Of a stretch of DNA of 6,002 nucleotides, positions 1 to 5,111 are shown in pieces (position 1 is the stretch's first letter; every line of letters begins with the position of its first letter). The notes under the pieces are model-generated. The model saw only the letters and a list, made by a program, of their open reading frames with translations, did not search any database and was not told the DNA's origin. The translations under genes were made by a program, and so were the position numbers. Source of the stretch: Syntrophobacterales bacterium (GTDB lineage: Bacteria; Desulfobacterota; Syntrophobacteria; BM002); the NCBI GenBank assembly GCA_030601545.1, contig JAUVTM010000137.1:1-6002 (forward strand). The letters run 5' to 3'.

Positions 1-81
1 TTGCTGGATACCAGGACGCTACAGCCGGGCGATGAAGAGGTCATCGTTGCGGCAGCTGAGCAGCTGGAGAGCGTCAGTTGA
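1..81 (+). CDS. 3' end of an unidentified gene (partial)
   Basis: Frame 1 is open from the first base of the window and ends in TGA at 79-81, giving 26 residues that finish in EQLESVS. The composition (DEEVIVAAAEQLE) looks like a soluble alpha-helical C-terminus, and the codons resemble those of the neighbouring genes. There is too little sequence to name a family. The next gene on the same strand begins about 100 bp downstream, so the two could be co-transcribed, but nothing here proves it. The segment could also be a chance open frame. Confidence 0.5.
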   Translation: MLDTRTLQPGDEEVIVAAAEQLESVS

Positions 82-84
82 TTG

Positions 85-152
85 TTGTCCGTGGTCCGTC
101 GTCGAATTTGGCATTATTCAACTTTTCTTACCCTTGGTCCGCAGTGTCGAAT
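85..152. repeat. Degenerate short direct repeats in the gap upstream of the TPR gene
   Basis: Three tandem 7-base units occupy 85-105: TTGTCCG, TGGTCCG and TCGTCGA. The pair TGGTCCG...GTCGAAT occurs at 92-107 and again at 135-152, with 2 and 4 bases between the two blocks. This could be a small intergenic tandem repeat or a pair of regulator half-sites. No convincing -35/-10 pair for the downstream gene was found in this gap. Confidence 0.4.
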
Positions 153-174
153 GAAATTATGACAACTATGCTAT

Positions 175-179
175 GAGGA
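175..179 (+). promoter_or_regulatory. Ribosome binding site that decides the TPR gene start
   Basis: GAGGA at 175-179 stands 5 bases before the ATG at 185. The in-frame ATG at 173 lies just before this element and has no purine-rich sequence at a suitable distance upstream. The start at 185 is therefore preferred. Confidence 0.65.
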
Positions 180-184
180 TTGCC

Positions 185-2350
185 ATGGGACTTTATTCCA
201 TTGAGTTGACTCCGGCGGATACGATGGACCAACAAAGTTTTTTCCAGCAAGAGATGGCTGATCTGCTGGGCTGTCGACAACTCACCATTCTTCCTCCTTT
301 TCCTGACTACAGTCTGCTTGGCCAGAACCATTCTCCGAAAGCTCTGTTGAAGGTAGTCAATGAAGTGATTCTCAGCCGGCGACCCGCCTATGAAAAGGAG
401 CGCGGCTGGCTCCTGCTTCCCCTGGTTCGAGGTGAGAGCGTGGTGGGAGTTCTCTTTGCTGAAGAGGTAGACGAGAAGTACGCGGATGCTGAAAATTTGG
501 TGCTTCTGGAGCGGCTGGCCCGCCTCTGTATTGACAGATTGCAATGGGAAAAAAGAGGCTGGAGAGATGGGGAAACTTCGTTGTGGCGGCGAGAGGTGTT
601 GATGAAGGAGATAAGCCGTGTAATTGACCTGGCAGAGAACGGTGGCAGTTTGACTCCCAGGCGATTGCTTGGCGACGGCCCCAGGGTAGCGCATTTTACC
701 TTCATTTGTTTTACTGTCACACCAGCCCCCGAGCCGTGGGCTGGAGCCGGGCCAATCTGGAAGCAACTGGGTCCGCAACTGGCGGAGTTCCTGCCAGACG
801 AGGTTCTGGCGGCACACCTGGGAGGTGGCTATGTTGGAATCTATTGGCCGAAGGCAGATGCAAGAGATGCTCACCTCTGGGCTGAACGGCTGCACCGAAC
901 CCTGAGTGGTGGTGACAGGGAGACAGAGAGGGGTGGCGAGGAATGGGACCTGGCGGCGGGAGTAGTAAGTTTCCCTGAGGATTTTTACGACGATGGACCC
1001 TCACTCCCCTGGGAAAAGAGCGATCTCGGCCTGGAATTGACCGCAGCCGAGGAAGTGATTCGACGGGCAACCCTGGCGGCGGAGATGGCAAAGAAGAAAG
1101 ATGAGAAAATATTGGGTTTCAAAGCACTTCGTGAACGAGGGTTGGTAAAACTAGAGTCAGCCATTGAAAAGCGGCTATCCTCTTTGCTTGCCGACGACGA
1201 ACCGGGTGCTCTCCTGTTGGTCAAGCTGGACGATTGGGAGGTATGGCAGAGGCAACATGGCTCAAAAGGGGCTGCACATCGGGCCAAGCGTGTACTGGCG
1301 GCGAGTGAAGGTGACTGTCCTGGAGACGCTGTGGTGGATTGGGCGGGTCCAGATCGGTTCGGCGTATTTTTGCCCGGCGCAGATGCTGATTCTGCCCAAG
1401 AACGGGGGAGGGCTATTCGGCAGCGAGTACAATCAACCTTGAGCACCACGGTGCAGATGGGTATCAGTGTTTATCCCTGTTCAGATTTTGCCAAGCAGGA
1501 CATGCTGGACAACGGTCGCAAGGCACTGGTCCATACAGGGTTCTTCGGGCCCAATACCCAGACACTCTTTGACGCGGTGAGCTTGAATATCAGCGGCGAT
1601 CGGTTTTATGAAAGCGGGCGGCTGGAAGAGGCAGTGCAGGAGTTCCAAAGAGCCCTGACCTTGGATCCCGATAATGTGAATGTCAGCAACAGCCTGGGGG
1701 TTTGTTACGCCAAGATGGATAAATCCGAGGAAGCAGTTGCTGAATTTTCCCGGGGAACCGAACTGGAACCTAACGACTTCATGGCTCATTACAATCTGGG
1801 CTGCGGACTGCTGAGCCTAGCACGCAAGGGTGAGGCTGAGCACGCCTTCAGTCGGGCTGCCGAACTGGAACCTGATAATGCTGCCGCTCATTTCCAGCTG
1901 GCAAAGCTGTGCAGAAAACAAAATAGGCTGGAAGAGGCCCGGATTCACCTTGGGCGCACCGTAGATCTGAACCCCAATTGGGCTAAAGCTTGGCGATTGT
2001 TTGGTGAGTGTTTTCTGGAGCAGGGTAACCACGAAGAGGCCATGGATGCTTTCAAGAAGGCTCTCAAGATCAACGGGAAAGATGCGGCTGCACTGAGCGG
2101 TCTCGCTCTTTTGTATGGACGTACGGAGACAAACCTGGAGGTGGCCCTTTCTCTAGCCCGTCGCAGTGTTGAACTGAATCCTGCCAATGCTTTGTTTGCC
2201 CAGCGACTGGTAAAGCTACTGGTGAAAAACCGAGAATTGGAAGAAGCCCTGGCACAATGTGAGCGAGCTGTGGCAATGGCCCCACAGGACGAGCAGCTTC
2301 GTCGACTACAGGAAAAGATCACTGCAGCTCAGCGGGTATCGACCTCATAG
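185..2350 (+). CDS. GAF-like / tandem degenerate GGDEF / TPR repeat protein
   Basis: This is a 721-residue protein with no signal peptide or membrane segment, so it is probably cytoplasmic. Residues ~20-120 resemble a GAF domain (WLLLPLVRGESVVGVLFAEE, then a long helix). Two GGDEF-like folds follow. In the first (~168-305) the signature position reads GGGYVGIYWP (213-222), with AAGVVSFPED matching the usual SIGIA.YP strand. In the second (~340-460) LVKLDDWEVWQRQHG resembles LDxFKxxND.xGH, the signature reads AGPDRFGVFLP (387-397), and MGISVYP follows at 425-431. Neither has intact GG(D/E)EF, so diguanylate cyclase activity is unlikely. Residues ~462-702 contain about seven TPRs (for example LEEAVQEFQRALTLDPDN, 480-497), implying protein-protein scaffolding. 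An in-frame ATG at 173 would add four residues, but the ribosome site favours 185. The stop lies inside the convergent ilvA gene. The biological role is unknown; a sensory or scaffold protein is the inference. Confidence 0.88.
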   Translation: MGLYSIELTPADTMDQQSFFQQEMADLLGCRQLTILPPFPDYSLLGQNHSPKALLKVVNEVILSRRPAYEKERGWLLLPLVRGESVVGVLFAEEVDEKYADAENLVLLERLARLCIDRLQWEKRGWRDGETSLWRREVLMKEISRVIDLAENGGSLTPRRLLGDGPRVAHFTFICFTVTPAPEPWAGAGPIWKQLGPQLAEFLPDEVLAAHLGGGYVGIYWPKADARDAHLWAERLHRTLSGGDRETERGGEEWDLAAGVVSFPEDFYDDGPSLPWEKSDLGLELTAAEEVIRRATLAAEMAKKKDEKILGFKALRERGLVKLESAIEKRLSSLLADDEPGALLLVKLDDWEVWQRQHGSKGAAHRAKRVLAASEGDCPGDAVVDWAGPDRFGVFLPGADADSAQERGRAIRQRVQSTLSTTVQMGISVYPCSDFAKQDMLDNGRKALVHTGFFGPNTQTLFDAVSLNISGDRFYESGRLEEAVQEFQRALTLDPDNVNVSNSLGVCYAKMDKSEEAVAEFSRGTELEPNDFMAHYNLGCGLLSLARKGEAEHAFSRAAELEPDNAAAHFQLAKLCRKQNRLEEARIHLGRTVDLNPNWAKAWRLFGECFLEQGNHEEAMDAFKKALKINGKDAAALSGLALLYGRTETNLEVALSLARRSVELNPANALFAQRLVKLLVKNRELEEALAQCERAVAMAPQDEQLRRLQEKITAAQRVSTS

Positions 2351-3534
2351 CCATTGGCACTCAGTGCGTTCAGCAGTTCCTCAATGTGGTCCGAACCCCT
2401 GGTTTCCACCTCCAATTCCACTCTACTCAACTCCACAGGCAGATGGTGCCCCAACCGATCGTGGGAGACGTGAAGAATGTTGCCGCGGCAGTCAGCGACC
2501 ACTTTGATAAGGTGAGCGAGGGCACCAGGGACATCCCTCAGTTGCACTGAGAATCTCATGATCCGATGGCTCTTGAATAGCCCTTGGCGGAGGACTTTTG
2601 TCAACAGATGAGTGTCCACGTTGCCGCCGCTGATAACAAGAACCACCGTCCGTCCGCGCAGATTACCAAGCTGCTTGCCCATGAGTGCTGCCAGAGGGAC
2701 TGCGCCACTTCCTTCGGCCAAAATCTTTTTGCGCTCCAGCAACTCGAGCATGGCGGTGGCAATCTCTTCCTCCTCCACGGACACCATATCGTCGACCAAC
2801 CGCTGTATAATGGCAAAAGCACGTTGTCCTACTTCTTTAACGCTGATACCGTCTGCAATGGAATACTTGGCTGGAACATTGACAGGTTTACCCAGCCTGA
2901 GAGCAGCCATGGCCGAAGCGCAAGCGGCTGTCTGCACGCCGACAATTGATGTTTGCGGACAAAGGGATTTTACCGCAGTGGCAATTCCGGCAATGAGGCC
3001 ACCGCCGCCAACTGGAATCACGATTGTTTCCACCTCGGGTACCTGAGAGACAATCTCCAAACCAATGGTCCCCTGGCCTGCTATAATATCTTCATCGTCA
3101 TAGGGGTGAATGAAGGTTTGCCCTTCTGCTTCTAAGGTGCGGGCCTGGGCCAAACTCTCTTCCAGGCTTTTGCCGGCTAGAATCACCTGGCCACCGTAAG
3201 ATCGGGTGGCAATCTGTTTGCTGATGGAGGCCCATTCTGGCATGACGATTGAGGAGGGTACGGACATAAGGTGCGCGGCATGGGCTACTCCCTGAGCATG
3301 GTTACCTGCCGAGGCTGCCACAACGCCCTTCGGACCAAGGGTGTCGCGGATTCTTGTTAGCTTGTGGTAAGCCCCACGGAATTTGAATGAGCCGGTCCTT
3401 TGGAGATTCTCCAGTTTGAGATAGACTCTGGCATCAAAACAACGGCTAAGGTAATTGGAATAAACCAGCGGGGTTTCGAAGGCGATGCCTTTCAGGATCT
3501 CTGAGGCTTGCTTGATTTCTTCAAGGTGAAGCAT
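2329..3534 (-). CDS. ilvA: Threonine ammonia-lyase (threonine dehydratase) with C-terminal ACT domain
   Basis: This is a 401-residue fold-type II PLP enzyme that deaminates L-threonine (and usually L-serine) to 2-oxobutanoate and ammonia, the entry to isoleucine synthesis or to threonine catabolism. Visible motifs are GSFKFRGA with the Schiff-base lysine K51, SAGNHAQG at 75-82, the phosphate-binding loop VGGGGL at 175-180, AEGSGAVPLAAL near 273-284, and ISGGN at 301-305, whose serine faces the PLP ring nitrogen in the family. From about residue 325 a single ACT domain follows (MRFSVQLRDVPGALAHLIKVV), so it belongs to the medium-length class of roughly 400 residues. It differs from the 514-residue E. 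coli IlvA, which has two regulatory subdomains, and from TdcB, which has none. The ACT domain suggests effector control, but the ligand cannot be read. The ATG at 3534-3532 has AAGGA seven bases upstream. The gene appears monocistronic, divergent from sppA and overlapping the TPR gene by 22 bp. Biosynthetic versus catabolic use is not resolved, so ilvA is a family-level symbol. Confidence 0.95.
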   Translation of the reverse strand: MLHLEEIKQASEILKGIAFETPLVYSNYLSRCFDARVYLKLENLQRTGSFKFRGAYHKLTRIRDTLGPKGVVAASAGNHAQGVAHAAHLMSVPSSIVMPEWASISKQIATRSYGGQVILAGKSLEESLAQARTLEAEGQTFIHPYDDEDIIAGQGTIGLEIVSQVPEVETIVIPVGGGGLIAGIATAVKSLCPQTSIVGVQTAACASAMAALRLGKPVNVPAKYSIADGISVKEVGQRAFAIIQRLVDDMVSVEEEEIATAMLELLERKKILAEGSGAVPLAALMGKQLGNLRGRTVVLVISGGNVDTHLLTKVLRQGLFKSHRIMRFSVQLRDVPGALAHLIKVVADCRGNILHVSHDRLGHHLPVELSRVELEVETRGSDHIEELLNALSANGYEVDTR

Positions 3535-3541
3535 AGCTTAA

Positions 3542-3546
3542 TCCTT
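3542..3546 (-). promoter_or_regulatory. ilvA ribosome binding site
   Basis: On the minus strand AAGGA is followed by a 7-base spacer and then the ATG at 3534-3532. This supports the chosen start. Confidence 0.65.
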
Positions 3547-3552
3547 AGACTA

Positions 3553-3583
3553 TTTGACAGTTGTCTGCTTCCCGGAAGTCAAA
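3553..3583. repeat. Inverted repeat in the ilvA leader
   Basis: TTTGAC (3553-3558) and GTCAAA (3578-3583) form 6-bp inverted arms 19 bases apart. A separate small palindrome, CTTCC-C-GGAAG, lies at 3568-3578. Both are between the candidate ilvA promoter and its ribosome site, within the predicted leader transcript. They could be an operator or a leader hairpin; the arms are short enough that chance is possible. Confidence 0.35.
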
Positions 3584-3625
3584 GATGGCCACTGAACGAA
3601 AGGTTTAAAAAACTGACACCTTAGC

Positions 3626-3654
3626 CTAATAGCAGAACAGGGATTGACCGTCAA
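3626..3654 (-). promoter_or_regulatory. Candidate sigma-70 promoter for ilvA
   Basis: Reading the minus strand, the -35 box is TTGACG (3654-3649) and the -10 box is TATTAG (3631-3626), separated by exactly 17 bases. TGC immediately precedes the -10 box, which fits an extended -10 (TGn). Transcription would begin near 3619 and leave a leader of about 85 bases. The -35 box shares the 3644-3654 palindrome with the opposing sppA promoter. Confidence 0.5.
3644..3654. promoter_or_regulatory. 11-bp palindrome shared by the ilvA and sppA -35 boxes
   Basis: TTGAC-C-GTCAA is a perfect inverted repeat around 3649. Its left half is the -35 box of the rightward (sppA) candidate promoter and its right half is the -35 box of the leftward (ilvA) one. 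It may be only the product of two overlapping -35 hexamers, or it may also be a dimeric regulator site. Confidence 0.45.
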
Positions 3655-3670
3655 CTTTGCCACCTATTAT
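3644..3670 (+). promoter_or_regulatory. Candidate promoter for sppA
   Basis: The -35 box TTGACC (3644-3649) and the -10 box TATTAT (3665-3670) each match the sigma-70 consensus well, but the spacer is 15 bases, shorter than optimal. Transcription would begin near 3677, about 85 bases before the sppA start. A weaker alternative is TTGATC at 3698-3703 with TAATAA at 3722-3727. Confidence 0.35.
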
Positions 3671-3749
3671 CACAGTTCTCATCATTCCTGGCAGAGCTTG
3701 ATCCTATGAATTGTGGGAGAGTAATAAGTTTTGTCCCAATATGAATCGG

Positions 3750-3755
3750 AAGGAG
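3750..3755 (+). promoter_or_regulatory. sppA ribosome binding site, decides the start codon
   Basis: AAGGAG is followed by a 6-base spacer and then ATG at 3762. It lies downstream of the other in-frame starts (TTG 3711, ATG 3741) and overlaps nothing better placed. The spacing rules out ATG 3756 as the main start and selects 3762. Confidence 0.7.
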
Positions 3756-3761
3756 ATGGAC

Positions 3762-4757
3762 ATGAAAGTAAGGAAAAAGCGAGGGCGTGGTTCGTTAGTC
3801 TTGTATCTGGCAGCGGCACTGTTCAGCGTGAGCGCATCCGGATGCGCTTTTGTTAATGTAACCCTTTATCAGCCAGCATTACCGTTACAGGAGAAGGTTA
3901 TTGAAGGAGAAGGACCGGGCAAAATACTGGTAATGGATTTAAGCGGAGTCCTAACCTACGACGAGGAGAAGAAGGGTGGCAGTTTCAAAGAACAGGTAAA
4001 CCTGGTTGCCAGAGTGAAGGAGGAACTGGGTAAGGCCGCCCAGGACAATGAGGTAAAAGCTCTCGTTCTTCGCATCAATACGCCGGGAGGAACAGTCAGT
4101 GCAAGTGATTTGCTGCACCACGAGATTATGCAGTTCAAGAAAAAAAGAAAGGTCAAGGTTGTTGCCTGTTTCCTCGGAATGGCCACATCAGGAGGATACT
4201 ATGTTGCCAGTGCGGCCGACCACATTGTGGCCCAGCCAACTACCTTGACCGGCAGTATCGGCACGATAGCGTTTAAATTCAATGTACAGGGATTAATGGA
4301 AAAGGTAGGCGTTCAGGAAGAGACGGTGAAGTCAGGAAATAAGAAGGACATGTGGTCTCCCTTCCGGCCAGCAACGAGTGAGGAAAAAGTGATTTTTCAA
4401 AGAATCATCGACGAGTACCAGAGTAAATTTCTAGAGGTGGTTCGAGCGGGAAGAAAGAACATGACTGACTCGGACCTGACCACGGTGAAAGACGGGCGAG
4501 TCTTCTCCGGAACCCAGGCGTTCAGACTGCATTTAGTAGATGAGTTGGGTTACCTTAACGATGCGGTAAAGTGGGCAAAAGCCGCGGCGGGGGTGCCGAA
4601 AGCTCAGGTGATTATATACCATCGTCCTGGAACTTATGTGGACAATATCTATTCCAAATCACAAGGAGAGGCATTGAGCTGGGCGGACCGGTTGCAGCAG
4701 GGAGATCTGCTGCCCCAGAGGCCGGAACCGCGCTTTATGTATCTTTGGCTACCTTAG
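3762..4757 (+). CDS. sppA: Signal peptide peptidase SppA, S49 family, probable lipoprotein
   Basis: This 331-residue serine protease of the ClpP/crotonase fold degrades signal peptides left after protein export, facing the periplasm or membrane. A basic N-terminus (MKVRKKRGRG) leads into a hydrophobic segment ending VSASGC. That reads as a lipobox with the acylated cysteine at C28, with alanine rather than leucine at -3. The catalytic domain shows LVLRINTPGG (101-110), GMATSGGYYVASAAD (139-153) with the predicted nucleophile S143, LTGSIGTI (162-169) and SGNKKDMWSP (191-200) with the predicted general base K195. The Ser-to-Lys distance of 52 residues equals that of B. subtilis SppA (S147/K199). 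FSGTQAFRLHLVDELG (248-263) is the usual downstream family motif. It is the short single-domain form, not the ~600-residue tandem E. coli form. It stands alone, divergent from ilvA. An uncleaved membrane anchor is the alternative to lipidation. The substrate is inferred from family only. Confidence 0.93.
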   Translation: MKVRKKRGRGSLVLYLAAALFSVSASGCAFVNVTLYQPALPLQEKVIEGEGPGKILVMDLSGVLTYDEEKKGGSFKEQVNLVARVKEELGKAAQDNEVKALVLRINTPGGTVSASDLLHHEIMQFKKKRKVKVVACFLGMATSGGYYVASAADHIVAQPTTLTGSIGTIAFKFNVQGLMEKVGVQEETVKSGNKKDMWSPFRPATSEEKVIFQRIIDEYQSKFLEVVRAGRKNMTDSDLTTVKDGRVFSGTQAFRLHLVDELGYLNDAVKWAKAAAGVPKAQVIIYHRPGTYVDNIYSKSQGEALSWADRLQQGDLLPQRPEPRFMYLWLP

Positions 4758-4813
4758 CCCGGATGAGATCGATGGGCCGGAATGAATCTTTCTACTGCAG
4801 TTCATTGCCATTA

Positions 4814-4976
4814 ATGGTCAAGGGGGAGGCTACTCCACCACGAGCACGATTCGCGCCATTTATGGCAGTGTATCTTTTGAGAAAGCATCAAATCTTCATG
4901 CTGGTCTTTGCGAGGCTAAGAGTGGAAGGAGAGGTGGCTCAGGTGCTCGTTGTTTCGCAGCCTCCCCCTTGACCAT
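4814..4976. repeat. 163-bp element with perfect 18-bp terminal inverted repeats
   Basis: The left arm ATGGTCAAGGGGGAGGCT (4814-4831) is the exact reverse complement of 4959-4976. In the same register (common centre 4895) ACGAGCAC at 4840-4847 pairs with GTGCTCGT at 4943-4950. A small hairpin, AGCAT-9-ATGCT (4884-4902), sits near the centre. The whole segment could fold into a long interrupted hairpin. It has no coding content and no clear target-site duplication; the flanks share at most AT. It may be a miniature inverted-repeat element, a repeated extragenic palindrome or a structured 3' transcript end of sppA. The sequence shows the inverted repeat directly; the function is unknown. Confidence 0.75.
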
Positions 4977-4980
4977 GGCT

Positions 4981-5012
4981 TTTCCCCAATTAGTCCTGAC
5001 AAAATGGGGAAA
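4981..5012. other. 8-bp stem-loop downstream of the inverted-repeat element
   Basis: TTTCCCCA (4981-4988) pairs perfectly with TGGGGAAA (5005-5012) across a 16-base loop, with one extra possible T-G pair outside. No T-run follows on either strand, so it is not a standard intrinsic terminator. It could still act as a weak terminator or 3'-end stabiliser for sppA. Confidence 0.4.
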
Positions 5013-5031
5013 GTCCTGTGGTAAGGAAAGA

Positions 5032-5060
5032 TTGACGGAATGAGCGGGATTTTCTATGGT
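5032..5060 (+). promoter_or_regulatory. Candidate sigma-70 promoter for the aminotransferase gene
   Basis: TTGACG (5032-5037) is separated by exactly 17 bases from TATGGT (5055-5060). Transcription would begin near 5067, giving a leader of about 45 bases. This indicates that the aminotransferase is transcribed independently of sppA. Confidence 0.5.
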
Positions 5061-5098
5061 AGAGGTCTTGTGGCTCGGCGAGTGTGAAAAAAAAGGTC

Positions 5099-5105
5099 AG
5101 AGGAG
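5099..5105 (+). promoter_or_regulatory. Ribosome binding site of the aminotransferase gene
   Basis: AGAGGAG is followed by a 6-base spacer and then ATG at 5112. This is a strong Shine-Dalgarno sequence that supports the chosen start. Confidence 0.7.
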
Positions 5106-5111
5106 TACATT

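Larger units (their letters stand above)
4758..5111. other. 354-bp intergenic region between sppA and the aminotransferase gene
   Basis: No supportable gene lies here. The region contains a 163-bp element framed by 18-bp inverted repeats (4814-4976), an 8-bp hairpin (4981-5012), a promoter (5032-5060) and a ribosome site (5099-5105). Palindromic relatives also occur: GCCATTAATGGT at 4807-4818 and GCCATTTATGGC at 4855-4866 agree at 10 of 12 positions. No stem followed by a T-run is present directly after the sppA stop, so no classical intrinsic terminator was identified for sppA. Confidence 0.7.

Noticed and set aside
128..895. 255-codon minus-strand open frame antisense to the TPR gene
   Set aside because: It lies entirely opposite a gene with recognisable domains, its translation is low-complexity and unlike any family, and it has no supporting ribosome site. 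It is a shadow frame.
2357..2367. GCACT-C-AGTGC palindrome just after the TPR stop codon, considered as a terminator
   Set aside because: It is an 11-bp palindrome with effectively no loop, lies in the ilvA coding sequence, and has no T-run on either strand.
3711..3761. Longer N-terminus for SppA starting at TTG 3711 or ATG 3741
   Set aside because: The extra residues precede the basic n-region of the signal peptide and would spoil it, while AAGGAG at 3750-3755 is perfectly spaced for ATG 3762.
4571..4972. 133-codon plus-strand frame overlapping the end of sppA and running into the gap
   Set aside because: Most of it is out-of-frame sppA sequence, and the remainder ends inside the inverted-repeat arm. 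No ribosome site or recognisable domain is seen.
4981..5012. TTTCCCCA/TGGGGAAA hairpin as an intrinsic terminator of sppA
   Set aside because: It lacks the T-run that defines an intrinsic terminator on either strand and is over 220 bases past the stop. It is kept only as a generic stem-loop.
4786..5043. Open frame of about 85 codons with no ATG near its beginning, crossing the inverted-repeat element
   Set aside because: The translation looks mildly protein-like (INGQGGGYSTTSTIRAIYG) but has no plausible start or ribosome site, matches no family I recognise, and spans the hairpin. A decayed gene fragment is possible but unsupported.
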